From Gangjinia marincola (GTDB lineage: Bacteria > Bacteroidota > Bacteroidia > Flavobacteriales > Flavobacteriaceae): a stretch of 64,000 nt of DNA. Of this stretch, positions 26,780 to 35,645 are shown one piece after another. The stretch is from assembly GCF_039523415.1 (NCBI RefSeq), contig NZ_BAAAFG010000013.1, positions 1 to 64,000 of the forward strand, given 5' to 3'. Numbering within the stretch: the stretch's first letter is position 1; each line of letters opens with the position of its first letter. The notes beneath the pieces were generated by a model, which worked only from the letters and a program-made list of their open reading frames with translations, made no database searches and was not told where the DNA came from. The translations under genes were made by a program, and so were the position numbers.

Positions 26780-27733
26780 ATGTCAGACGTAGCAGCGGTA
26801 GAGCAGTTGGTAGTTAAACACCAGGAGTTAAAAAAGGAAATTTCAAAAATAATCGTTGGTCAGGAAAGTGTCATAGATCAAATTCTATTATCAGTTTTTT
26901 CTGGAGGTCATGCGTTGCTAATTGGGGTTCCCGGATTAGCGAAAACATTGATGGTAAATACTATTGCAACAGCACTGGGATTATATTTTAAACGCATACA
27001 GTTTACTCCAGATTTAATGCCCAGTGATATTCTTGGAGCTGAAATTCTAGATCAAAACAGAGAATTCAAGTTTATTAAAGGACCAGTGTTTGCCAATATC
27101 ATTTTAGCAGATGAAATTAACCGTACTCCACCTAAAACACAGGCAGCACTACTTGAGGCCATGCAAGAAAGATCGGTAACTGTTGCTGGGCATCGCTATC
27201 AATTAGATTTGCCTTACTTTGTGTTGGCGACCCAAAATCCTATAGAACAAGAAGGGACTTATCCTTTACCCGAAGCGCAATTAGACCGTTTTATGTTTTC
27301 GATCAACTTAGACTACCCAAGTTTCCAAGAAGAAGTTGACGTAGTGAAATCTACTACAACCAATAAAACCTCAAAAGTAGAAGCACTTTTCACAGCAAAA
27401 CAGATCATTACCTATCAAGAAGTAATTCGAAAAATACCGGTCGCAGATAATGTGATTGAATATGCGGTAGATGTTGTGTCAAAGACCCGACCTCATAAAG
27501 AAAAGGCGACAGAGATTGTCAAAGAGTTTGTTGATTGGGGAGCAGGACCAAGGGCGTCACAAAATCTCATTTTAGCTGCAAAGGCACACGCTGCGGTTCA
27601 TGGAAAGTTTTCACCAGATATTGCAGATGTTCAAGCAGTAGCGCCTGGTATTCTTGGCCATAGAATCATTCGTAATTATAAGGCAGAAGCCGAAGGATTT
27701 ACAATTGATAAAATCATTTCTTCGTTGTTATAA
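26780..27733 (+). CDS. MoxR family AAA+ ATPase
   Basis: 317 residues. Walker A GVPGLAKT (about 49-56), Walker B IILADEINR (about 106-114), sensor 1 LATQNPIEQEGTYPLPEAQLDRF and a C-terminal lid domain. MoxR ATPases act as chaperones that mature enzyme complexes, often with DUF58/VWA partners. No such partner follows here; the gene instead closes the SurA-like operon, two bases after surA. The 214-base gap after it holds only an AT-rich leader. Confidence 0.93.
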   Translation: MSDVAAVEQLVVKHQELKKEISKIIVGQESVIDQILLSVFSGGHALLIGVPGLAKTLMVNTIATALGLYFKRIQFTPDLMPSDILGAEILDQNREFKFIKGPVFANIILADEINRTPPKTQAALLEAMQERSVTVAGHRYQLDLPYFVLATQNPIEQEGTYPLPEAQLDRFMFSINLDYPSFQEEVDVVKSTTTNKTSKVEALFTAKQIITYQEVIRKIPVADNVIEYAVDVVSKTRPHKEKATEIVKEFVDWGAGPRASQNLILAAKAHAAVHGKFSPDIADVQAVAPGILGHRIIRNYKAEAEGFTIDKIISSLL

Positions 27734-27918
27734 TAGTTTAGTAACACGACGAGATTAGCAAAAATTCTTAAATCACCTTACTAATTTATCAATTCCATAG
27801 AAAAAGGAGTAAAAAACTGAAAATTTTAAATTTAGCGAAGTGATTTCCAGGTTTAGCCATCAATTATTTAATGAATTTAATGATTTGCTAAAAACTTTTT
27901 AATTTTTTTCAAATTTCG

Positions 27919-27926
27919 TAGTTTTG
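27919..27926 (+). promoter_or_regulatory. Possible -7 promoter element of the aconitase gene
   Basis: TAGTTTTG matches TAnnTTTG 22 bases before the ATG. At the expected -33 position the sequence is TTTT rather than TTTG, so only the -7 box is supported. Confidence 0.4.
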
Positions 27927-27947
27927 CAACCCACATAAAATTACGAT

Positions 27948-30218
27948 ATGGCATTCGATATAGACATGATTAAAGAGGTGTATGGCCGTGTTGCAGAACG
28001 TGTTGATGCAGCAAGAGAAATAGTAGGTCGTCCTCTTACACTTTCAGAAAAAATACTTTATTCCCATCTTTGGGATGGAACACCCACTCAAGCTTTTACG
28101 CGTGGTAAAGACTACGTAGATTTTGCTCCAGACCGCGTGGCCTGTCAAGATGCTACCGCTCAAATGGCTTTACTGCAATTTATGCATGCGGGCAAAGCAC
28201 AGGTGGCTGTTCCCACTACCGTTCACTGTGATCACTTGATCCAGGCAAAAGTAGGTGCTGAAGCAGATTTAAAGAGAGCAAACAAAACCAGTAATGAAGT
28301 TTTTGATTTTCTAGGATCAGTATCCAATAAATACGGGATTGGTTTTTGGAAACCTGGAGCGGGTATTATTCATCAGGTCGTGTTGGAAAATTATGCCTTT
28401 CCTGGCGGAATGATGATTGGAACAGACTCACACACCGTTAACGCAGGAGGACTGGGAATGGTCGCTATTGGAGTTGGTGGAGCCGATGCTGTGGATGTAA
28501 TGGCAGGAATGCCCTGGGAGCTTAAATTCCCTAAACTTATAGGTGTAAAGCTCACTGGAAACCTTTCTGGTTGGACTGCCCCAAAAGATGTAATCCTTAA
28601 AGTAGCAGGAATTTTAACTGCAAAAGGAGGTACAGGAGCAATCATTGAATATTTTGGAGAAGGAGCAACCTCAATGTCCTGTACAGGTAAAGGTACTATC
28701 TGTAATATGGGAGCAGAGGTTGGTGCTACGACATCAACATTTGGATATGATGAGTCTATGGACCGTTATTTGAGAGCCACCAAAAGAGCAGATGTAGCAG
28801 ATGCAGCGAATCAAGTTAAAGAATATCTCACCGCAGATCCTGAGGTGTATCAGTCACCAGAGGATTATTTTGATGAGGTAATTGAAATCAACTTATCAGA
28901 GTTAGAACCGCACCTCAATGGACCTTTTACTCCAGATTTAGCAACGCCTATTTCTAAAATGAGTGAAGCAGCTAAAGAAAATGATTGGCCGCTAAATGTA
29001 CAAGTAGGTCTTATTGGATCCTGTACAAACTCATCCTACGAAGATATTTCAAGAGCAGCATCTTTAGCAAAGCAAGTATCTGAGAAAAATTTGAAAACAA
29101 AATCAGATTTTACTATAACACCGGGATCAGAGCAAGTGCGATTTACCATTGAGCGAGATGGTTTTATTGATACATTTAATAATATTGGAGCAACTGTGTT
29201 CGCTAACGCTTGTGGACCATGTATAGGAATGTGGGATCGCTATGGCGATAATGCTGCCAATGGACCACGTAATACGATTGTTCACTCGTTTAACCGAAAC
29301 TTTGCCAAAAGAGCAGATGGAAATCCCAATACACTAGCTTTTGTAGGTTCACCAGAATTGGTAACTGCTATCGCAATCAGCGGAAGATTAGATTTTAATC
29401 CATTAACAGATACTCTAATTAATGAAGATGGAGAAGAGGTTCGTTTAGAAGAACCAAGGGGATATGAATTACCTCCTGAAGGTTTTGATGTAGAAGACGC
29501 GGGATATCAATCACCTGCTAAAGATGGAAGCAATGTCACAGTGAGCGTTTCACAGGATTCAGATCGCCTTCAGTTATTGGAACCTTTTGAGCCATGGGAT
29601 GGTAACAATATCATGGGAGCCAAATTGCTCATCAAAGCATATGGTAAATGTACCACAGATCATATTTCTATGGCGGGTCCTTGGCTAAAGTACAGAGGAC
29701 ACTTAGATAACATAGCAAACAATACGTTGATTGGTGCAATTAATATCTTTAATAAGAAAACCAATTTTGTCAAGAATCAACTAACAGGAGAATATGGGGG
29801 TGTTCCAGATGTACAGCGTGAATATAAAGCTAAAAATATTCCTACAATTGTGGTAGGTGATCATAACTATGGTGAAGGATCTTCTAGAGAACATGCAGCG
29901 ATGCAACCACGTCATTTAGGAGTAAAAGCAGTAATCGTAAAGTCATTTGCACGAATTCATGAAACAAACCTAAAGAAGCAGGGGATGTTGGGACTTACGT
30001 TTGCCAATGAAGCTGACTATGATAAAATTCAGGAGAATGATACCTTCAATTTTATTGATCTTGAAGATTTTGCTCCAGATAAGCCTTTAACGCTAGAAGT
30101 AGTGCATGAGGATGGTACTAAGGAGAATATAAAACTTAATCATACGTACAACGACGCCCAGATTGCCTGGTATAAAGCGGGGTCAGCACTTAATTTGATT
30201 AAGGCTCAAAACGCATAA
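27948..30218 (+). CDS. acn: Aconitate hydratase (mitochondrial/AcnA-like type)
   Basis: 756 residues. The three [4Fe-4S] cysteines are seen in GSCTNSSYEDISRAA (one) and ANACGPCIGMWDRYG (two). Other aconitase motifs include MMIGTDSHTVNAGGLGM, GKGTICNMGAEVGATTSTF and the C-terminal swivel GEGSSREHAAMQPR. It isomerises citrate and isocitrate in the TCA cycle. The length and motifs fit the mitochondrial-type aconitase common in Bacteroidota rather than AcnB. It is a monocistronic unit with a terminator. Confidence 0.97.
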   Translation: MAFDIDMIKEVYGRVAERVDAAREIVGRPLTLSEKILYSHLWDGTPTQAFTRGKDYVDFAPDRVACQDATAQMALLQFMHAGKAQVAVPTTVHCDHLIQAKVGAEADLKRANKTSNEVFDFLGSVSNKYGIGFWKPGAGIIHQVVLENYAFPGGMMIGTDSHTVNAGGLGMVAIGVGGADAVDVMAGMPWELKFPKLIGVKLTGNLSGWTAPKDVILKVAGILTAKGGTGAIIEYFGEGATSMSCTGKGTICNMGAEVGATTSTFGYDESMDRYLRATKRADVADAANQVKEYLTADPEVYQSPEDYFDEVIEINLSELEPHLNGPFTPDLATPISKMSEAAKENDWPLNVQVGLIGSCTNSSYEDISRAASLAKQVSEKNLKTKSDFTITPGSEQVRFTIERDGFIDTFNNIGATVFANACGPCIGMWDRYGDNAANGPRNTIVHSFNRNFAKRADGNPNTLAFVGSPELVTAIAISGRLDFNPLTDTLINEDGEEVRLEEPRGYELPPEGFDVEDAGYQSPAKDGSNVTVSVSQDSDRLQLLEPFEPWDGNNIMGAKLLIKAYGKCTTDHISMAGPWLKYRGHLDNIANNTLIGAINIFNKKTNFVKNQLTGEYGGVPDVQREYKAKNIPTIVVGDHNYGEGSSREHAAMQPRHLGVKAVIVKSFARIHETNLKKQGMLGLTFANEADYDKIQENDTFNFIDLEDFAPDKPLTLEVVHEDGTKENIKLNHTYNDAQIAWYKAGSALNLIKAQNA

Positions 30219-30241
30219 GTTAAATCTATAGACAAGGTTTC

Positions 30242-30274
30242 AAAACGCTTTGCTTTACTGCAAAGCGTTTTTTT
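30242..30274 (+). terminator. Intrinsic terminator of the aconitase gene
   Basis: AAAACGCTTTGC (30242-30253) pairs with GCAAAGCGTTTT (30260-30271), a 12-bp perfect stem with a 6-base loop and a T-run. Confidence 0.92.
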
Positions 30275-30376
30275 ATGTTAAGTAGTAAAAGTTAATTTAA
30301 TCATAATTGATTCCATTTAAGGTAAGTTGTGGATTTTCGTGTCGTCTACCCTTAGGTAAACTTAAAATCATAACAC

Positions 30377-31132
30377 ATGAAAAAAGTAATTTTAGTAATT
30401 GGATTAGTAGCTCTAACTGCATTTTCTTGCAGCGACGATGACGACAATAGTATTTCAGTACCAATGGCTGAGGCGGCTATCATTTCTGGCGGTCCATTTA
30501 ACTTTGTAGTAGATGGAGAGGTAGAGAATTTCGTTTCCGGGATCAGTATTGATGAAAGTAATGCTGTTGGAGAAAGTAATATTTGGGTTATTACAGATGA
30601 TCAATTGAATATTTTAGGACTGCCAGCGACCTTAGATGCGGTAGAGAGTCAAAACTTTGATGGTGCTGGAGTAGGGACATGCTTAATATGGAACCTACGA
30701 TTTAACGGTGAGGTTGAAGGCGCTGTAATGGGTGAGAATGCTGCAGATCTTGAAGGTGACTTTGCATTGAGTAATTCTATAACTGTTAATCGAGTTGAAA
30801 ATGCCGAAGCTGGAACAATTTCAGGTGGGCCATTTAATTTTACGGTAGATGGTACGCCAGATTTTGTTTCTGGTATTACGTTAGATAATAGTGATGCAGC
30901 GGGAGAGTCATCTACTTGGGTAGTTACAGATGATCAAGGGAATATTTTAGGACTTCCACCAACGCTTGAAGCAGTAGAAGGAGTTGACTTTGATGGCGCT
31001 GGTGCAGGAGTTTGTTTGATTTGGTATTTAAGGTATGAAGGAGATCTTGAAGGTGCAGCAATGGGTGAAAATGCAGACGATCTTGAAGGGAATTTTGATT
31101 TATCTAATCCTATAACCGTTAATCGAACTTAA
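30377..31132 (+). CDS. Lipoprotein made of two tandem copies of one ~105-residue repeat
   Basis: 251 residues: lipoprotein signal with lipobox FSC at about residue 18 and a run of Asp, then two copies of one module (about 36-140 and 146-250). Each copy starts SGGPFNF.VDG and continues VSGI..D...A.GES..WV.TDD, GNILGLP.TL.AVE, FDGAG...CLIW.LR..G, EGA.MGENA.DLEG.F and ends LSN.ITVNR. The module resembles one that recurs in large secreted proteins of Bacteroidota, but no function is known. One Cys per module is conserved. It would be anchored by its N-terminal lipid. A terminator follows. Confidence 0.85.
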   Translation: MKKVILVIGLVALTAFSCSDDDDNSISVPMAEAAIISGGPFNFVVDGEVENFVSGISIDESNAVGESNIWVITDDQLNILGLPATLDAVESQNFDGAGVGTCLIWNLRFNGEVEGAVMGENAADLEGDFALSNSITVNRVENAEAGTISGGPFNFTVDGTPDFVSGITLDNSDAAGESSTWVVTDDQGNILGLPPTLEAVEGVDFDGAGAGVCLIWYLRYEGDLEGAAMGENADDLEGNFDLSNPITVNRT

Positions 31133-31156
31133 TTTAAATGCAGTTTTAGTAAATGT

Positions 31157-31184
31157 AAAAAGCTCAATTTATTGAGCTTTTTCT
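31157..31184 (+). terminator. Intrinsic terminator after the two-repeat lipoprotein
   Basis: AAAAAGCTCAA (31157-31167) pairs with TTGAGCTTTTT (31172-31182), loop TTTA, ending in T-rich sequence. Confidence 0.9.
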
Positions 31185-31230
31185 CTTTAGATAAAGTGGA
31201 TAAGCTGGTTAATCCTCGTACTTTTAAGGT

Positions 31231-31941
31231 ATGAGTCAAATCACCACATTGACATTTTTTTCATACGATTCATTTGCAGCAAAAGCATGGGCCTTTGGGA
31301 TGATGCAGTTTGCTCATAAGCCTTTGAGTAAGGTAGATGGGCTTCAGTTTTATAAATTACTGGGAAGTGGTCGTGAAAAGTTTAATCCATTACCAGATTG
31401 GTCTACGTATGCTTTGCTTCAAGTCTGGGATGATGAAACTTCGGCAGATACGTTTTTTAAACAGCATTCTCTGGTCAGCCGCTTCCGAAAGAAAACAAAC
31501 GAACAGTTCACCTTATTTATGAAAAGCATCAAAGCACACGGGGAATGGTCTGGTAAGAATCCTTTTCAAAAAAGTAAGGATTTGGATGACAACAATACAG
31601 CTTTGGCTGTAATTACGAGAGCAACGATTAAGCCGTCTTACCTCATAAAATTCTGGAAATACGTTCCTATATCTCAACGACCTATTGAAAATAGTGATGG
31701 TTTACTCTATACAAAAGGAATAGGAGAGGTGCCCGTTATACAGATGGCAACATTTAGTATTTGGAAGGATAAGGTATCCTTAATGAATTTTGCTTATAAT
31801 AGCAAAGAACATAAAGAGGCGATCGCAAAAACCAGAGCATTAAATTGGTACAGTGAGGAGCTGTTTTCTAGATTTCAACCGTATAAATCTATTGGGCAAT
31901 GGCAGGGTAGGACGTGGTTTGATGATGGAGTGAATCCTTGA
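31231..31941 (+). CDS. CrtA-like (spheroidene monooxygenase family) protein
   Basis: 236 residues. The C-terminal half carries the spheroidene monooxygenase family pattern: KGIGEVPVIQMATFSIWKD, FAYNSKEHKEAI..TRALNWYSEELFSRF and IGQWQG. CrtA enzymes oxygenate the C-2 position of acyclic carotenoid ends; in flavobacteria related proteins have been linked to 2'-hydroxylation in myxol-type pigments. Its position, exactly convergent with crtY (no bases between), supports a carotenoid role. It is transcribed apart from the crt operon. Exact reaction is inferred. Confidence 0.82.
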   Translation: MSQITTLTFFSYDSFAAKAWAFGMMQFAHKPLSKVDGLQFYKLLGSGREKFNPLPDWSTYALLQVWDDETSADTFFKQHSLVSRFRKKTNEQFTLFMKSIKAHGEWSGKNPFQKSKDLDDNNTALAVITRATIKPSYLIKFWKYVPISQRPIENSDGLLYTKGIGEVPVIQMATFSIWKDKVSLMNFAYNSKEHKEAIAKTRALNWYSEELFSRFQPYKSIGQWQGRTWFDDGVNP

Positions 31942-33081
31942 TCAGGTAAAACGTTTAAAAAATGCTTTTATAAAATCCATAGATGCCAAGGAATACATTA
32001 TTTTAATATCGGTGAAAAGGGATGATCGATCGTCTAAAAAATCAAAAGCATCAGTTAGCGAATTTCTTAAGTAAAATTTTTCAAAAATTTCTTCTCCTTT
32101 TTCATTGTGATGATATAAAACATCTAATAGGATGGTATCATAAAACCGATGTCGCTTATGAATTAAGTTGTGATGAGGGATTCTGTTTTTCTTAATATTA
32201 CTAATGAGTTTATTTATAAACCGGTCTGTAGATTTGAACGAGTATCCCGTAGATGGTTTTACCCAGCCACCGGCCGTTCCTATTTTTGAGATTTTGTTCG
32301 AATGAGTTTTTTCAAACTTAAAATTACTCATAGGAATAATACCACCTTCTTCCTCCAGGATGGAATACTTATCAATATTTAAAATTTCTTGAATATAGCT
32401 ATGTGTCCATTCGTCATAGTCTTTAATAAGTGTTGGAGTGAAATAAGTGAACTCAACCAGCGCTCTGCGAGGTGAAAAAGGGAGCACGTAAGTAAATGAT
32501 GTGGTGTTGGGACGTTTTAAGCGATAATCCATCATGGTAAATACATTGTCGTCAAAACTGGGTTGTTCGGTTTCAATCACGATCCCCTTAAAGTGTTGTA
32601 AGAGAGTGATGCTATTTTTGGTGTCGTGAAAAGAAGGATCAATTCTACTATCAAAAACATGTGTTGCTTGATAGTTATTATTAGACGTTATTACGTCTAC
32701 ATAATCTTTGTATTCTACCGTTTTAATAACTTCAACAGGAATAAAAGTAGCAGTAGAACTGCTTTCAATTTTATCCAGCGCATAGGTATAAAAATCGATG
32801 GATCTTAGTGTCTTATAGGTGTAAGAGTCTAAGTCAAGAACTTTCTTTTTCTTAGAAGAATAGAATAATCCCTTACTCCAGCTTTTTGCTATGAGATGAT
32901 CCCATTTTCCTTTTCCTTTTTCCCAGTATGACCAGGCTTTGTCATTTTGGACTTTGAGTGATTTATCTAAAATACCAATTGTACACGACTCAAAATAATT
33001 ATCCTCAATAAGTTTAAGTGCTAATTGTAAACCCGCAGCTCCCGCTCCTATGATGATATAATCAAATTTAGAATAGTCCAT
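31942..33081 (-). CDS. crtY: Lycopene beta-cyclase
   Basis: 379 residues. It has an N-terminal dinucleotide-binding motif YIIIGAGAAGLQLALKL, the conserved central part FTMMDYRL and FTYVLPFSPRRALVEFTYF, and TAGGWVKPSTGYSF as in CrtY-type cyclases. It closes the psi ends of lycopene to beta rings. In a pathway with CruF it would act on one end to give monocyclic gamma-carotene-type products. It is the last gene of the minus-strand crt operon, overlapping the cruF-like gene by 14 bases. Confidence 0.93.
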   Translation of the reverse strand: MDYSKFDYIIIGAGAAGLQLALKLIEDNYFESCTIGILDKSLKVQNDKAWSYWEKGKGKWDHLIAKSWSKGLFYSSKKKKVLDLDSYTYKTLRSIDFYTYALDKIESSSTATFIPVEVIKTVEYKDYVDVITSNNNYQATHVFDSRIDPSFHDTKNSITLLQHFKGIVIETEQPSFDDNVFTMMDYRLKRPNTTSFTYVLPFSPRRALVEFTYFTPTLIKDYDEWTHSYIQEILNIDKYSILEEEGGIIPMSNFKFEKTHSNKISKIGTAGGWVKPSTGYSFKSTDRFINKLISNIKKNRIPHHNLIHKRHRFYDTILLDVLYHHNEKGEEIFEKFYLRNSLTDAFDFLDDRSSLFTDIKIMYSLASMDFIKAFFKRFT

Positions 33082-33721
33082 AGAAGAAGATAAAGAAAAT
33101 CAGTTGAGCAAGATATAGGTGTAGAGAAATTACAAAGTTTCCCCTAAGCTTACATAATTGATAGATAGTGTGCAATAGAGCAGCTATAATAAACCAGGCA
33201 ACATAGTTTTGTAAAGGCGCTATCCCGCCCTCAAATGTCCAATAATCAAATATAGGAGCTGAGGTTTCCATAAAATAATCCAAGATTACCATTAGGAGAG
33301 CGCCGGATAAAATTTTTATTGCTATATTATTAGATAAGTGGTTAGAAATGGAGCCGGTAATAAAAACTAAAATAGCCCAGTTCACTCCAATAAGATAAGG
33401 AACCCCATCAAGTTTTGGACCAAAGTTTGTACCGTAGACATACTCGCCAAAGAATAACCCGTAACTCACACCTAGCCATTCTGCCAGCATTCCTACTAAG
33501 CCGAATAAAACAAATAAAACTAGTTTTTTTATACTGTCTAGTTTGTAATTGAATACTAAAACCCCGGTAATTATTAATAACGTAAATGGAGTTTTTTCAA
33601 CAAAAAAATTGAGATTACCATTACCTATTCCTATCATAGCAGTGATGTGCATCAACCACACAACAAAGATGCTCAACAAAGCAACTTTTTCTTCTCTATG
33701 TGGAAAAAAAGCTTTAATCAT
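33068..33721 (-). CDS. cruF: CruF-like carotenoid 1',2'-hydratase (DUF422 family)
   Basis: 217 residues and about seven hydrophobic segments. DUF422/CruF signature regions are GMLAEWLGVSYGLFFGEYVYG, KLDGVPYLIGVNWAILVF and a C-terminal ILDYFMETSAPIFDYWTFEGG. CruF adds water to the 1',2' double bond of the psi end of monocyclic carotenoids. It lies between crtD and crtY and overlaps both (8 and 14 bases), as expected if it acts with CrtD to make the hydroxylated, desaturated end of saproxanthin/myxol. Confidence 0.88.
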   Translation of the reverse strand: MIKAFFPHREEKVALLSIFVVWLMHITAMIGIGNGNLNFFVEKTPFTLLIITGVLVFNYKLDSIKKLVLFVLFGLVGMLAEWLGVSYGLFFGEYVYGTNFGPKLDGVPYLIGVNWAILVFITGSISNHLSNNIAIKILSGALLMVILDYFMETSAPIFDYWTFEGGIAPLQNYVAWFIIAALLHTIYQLCKLRGNFVISLHLYLAQLIFFIFFYGLF

Positions 33722-35186
33722 GCGCAGGAGGGACTAGATCACTTACAATTTTAGCAGACAGTAAACAAAGAGGAATTCCGCCTCCAGGATGAGCCGATCC
33801 ACCACAAAAGAAAAGATTGTTCAATTTTCTTGAAAAATTAGGATGGCGTAGAAAAGCCGAAAATTGCGAATTACTAGCAGCTCCGTACAATGCACCACGA
33901 TACGAACTCGTATTTTTTTCTATTCCTCTGGGATCTAGAATATATTCGGTTTGGATGAGGGACTCAATGTCAACATTTAGTATTCTGGACAATTTTTTTA
34001 AAATTGCATTTTTGGCTTCATGTATTAAAATATCCCAATTTTGTTCGTAATTCCCGGGAGCGTTGATCATAACAAACCAATTTTCGCAGCCTTTAGGTGC
34101 ATCATCCCATTTTTCTTTACTGGTTATATTCACATAAATTGTAGGATCAGAATGTAATGTTTTATCCTCGAAAATTGCTTTGAATTCTTCTTGGTAGTTC
34201 TCACTAAAAAAAATGTTATGCAAATCTAGTTTTGAGAACTCCCCGTGGATTCCCCAATAAAAAATAAGCGCAGAACTGGAACGTTCTTGTTTTAGTACTT
34301 TTTCAGGAGCCGGTAAATCTTTTAATAGATTTTTATAGGTAGGATAAACATCTGCATTTGAAACGACAATATCCGCTTCCAGTGCTCTTTTTTCTGTAGT
34401 AACACTAGTCACCTTATTACCTTGATGATGGATTTTTTTTACGCTTTCGCGGAAGCAAAACTCAACGCCCTGGTCTTTAGCGAACTTATAGAGACTCTGC
34501 GAGATATCATGCATTCCTTTTTTTGGAAAAAAAGTACCATAGTGCATTTCCAAATGAGGAATCATAGACAAAATCCCCGGAGTCTTATATGGCGAAGACC
34601 CATTATAGGTAGCAAATCGATTAAAGAGCTGTACTAATTTGGGATGCTTAAGTTTAGTTTTGTTTAGTTGATGTAGACTTGAAAAAACATGAAGCCCGGG
34701 AATTGCCCAAATACCTCTAAGCGTATCCTTAGAAAGATAAGTCTCAATCTTATGAAGAGATTTTTCTAAAAAAAGTTTAGCAGTATAATCATATTTCTTT
34801 TTGTTAGATGAAAGATATTCGCTCAAAATAGCTTGATCGATCCCAAAGGTCTTAGAAGCATCCTGGATGAAAACATTTCTATCTGCCGAGACAGAAAATG
34901 TAGTCCCATCTTCCCAAAAGTAATTGCAAACAATATCCTTCTTCTTATACTCAAAGAAATTGTTTGCATTTTCATCAAAGATTTCAAAGAGTTCAGTAAC
35001 ATACTGCGGCATCGTAAATAGTGAAGGACCTAGATCAAATCTATAGCCATCTTGCTCTAAGACGTGCAATTTTCCACCCGCGTAAGGATTCGCCTCAAGA
35101 ACAGTGACATCATAGCCTTTTTTTTTGAGTCGTATTGAAGATGCAATTCCTGCAATTCCTGCACCTATTACAATAGCCTTAGGCAT
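33714..35186 (-). CDS. crtD: CrtD-like carotenoid 3',4'-desaturase (phytoene desaturase family)
   Basis: 490 residues. FAD-binding GxGxxG motif at the N-terminus (VIGAGIAGIASSIRLKKKG), GGKLHVLEQDGYRFDLGPS, and the C-terminal family motif FCGGSAHPGGGIPLCLLSAK. It is paralogous to CrtI at 36482-37960. The pairing with CruF points to a desaturase of 1'-hydroxylated carotenoid ends rather than of phytoene. The dispersed motif CGCTTTCGCGGAA lies inside it at 34442-34454. The next gene upstream, crtZ, is 10 bases away. Confidence 0.88.
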   Translation of the reverse strand: MPKAIVIGAGIAGIASSIRLKKKGYDVTVLEANPYAGGKLHVLEQDGYRFDLGPSLFTMPQYVTELFEIFDENANNFFEYKKKDIVCNYFWEDGTTFSVSADRNVFIQDASKTFGIDQAILSEYLSSNKKKYDYTAKLFLEKSLHKIETYLSKDTLRGIWAIPGLHVFSSLHQLNKTKLKHPKLVQLFNRFATYNGSSPYKTPGILSMIPHLEMHYGTFFPKKGMHDISQSLYKFAKDQGVEFCFRESVKKIHHQGNKVTSVTTEKRALEADIVVSNADVYPTYKNLLKDLPAPEKVLKQERSSSALIFYWGIHGEFSKLDLHNIFFSENYQEEFKAIFEDKTLHSDPTIYVNITSKEKWDDAPKGCENWFVMINAPGNYEQNWDILIHEAKNAILKKLSRILNVDIESLIQTEYILDPRGIEKNTSSYRGALYGAASNSQFSAFLRHPNFSRKLNNLFFCGGSAHPGGGIPLCLLSAKIVSDLVPPAHD

Positions 35187-35196
35187 TCGGGAGAAT

Positions 35197-35643
35197 TTAT
35201 TTGAAGTATTTTAATGGAACAATCAACATTCCAAAATTTTCACCTTTATCTTTTCCAAGGTGCTTATGGTGCATTTTATGTGCTCTGCGAACTGCTTTTG
35301 CGTATTTATTATTCGCTTTTCTAAAAAATTTAAATCGTTGATGTATAAAAATATCATGAACTATGAAGTAAGCTATGCCATAGGCTAAAATCCCAAAACC
35401 AATAGGCTTACCTATCCAAAAATAATCTGGGCTAGAGGTCATAATACAAGTCATGCTCACCACAGCATAAAAAATAAAGAACAGATCATTACGCTCCCAC
35501 CAACTATCATGATCTTTATGGTGATGATCTTTGTGCAAACTCCATAAAAATCCATGCATAACATATTTATGGGTAAACCACGCCATAAACTCCATAACTA
35601 AGAAAGTGATTATGAAAAGTAATATCCAGAGGATAGTATGCAT
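35197..35643 (-). CDS. crtZ: Beta-carotene 3-hydroxylase
   Basis: 148 residues, membrane-bound di-iron hydroxylase. The histidine clusters are HKYVMHG, HKDHHHKDH, HDIFIHQRF and RRAHKMHHKHLGK, matching the CrtZ (fatty-acid-hydroxylase-like) pattern. It hydroxylates the beta ring at C-3, giving for example zeaxanthin or the 3-hydroxy ring of saproxanthin. It lies 2 bases after crtB and 10 before crtD. Confidence 0.95.
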   Translation of the reverse strand: MHTILWILLFIITFLVMEFMAWFTHKYVMHGFLWSLHKDHHHKDHDSWWERNDLFFIFYAVVSMTCIMTSSPDYFWIGKPIGFGILAYGIAYFIVHDIFIHQRFKFFRKANNKYAKAVRRAHKMHHKHLGKDKGENFGMLIVPLKYFK

Positions 35644-35645
35644 AC

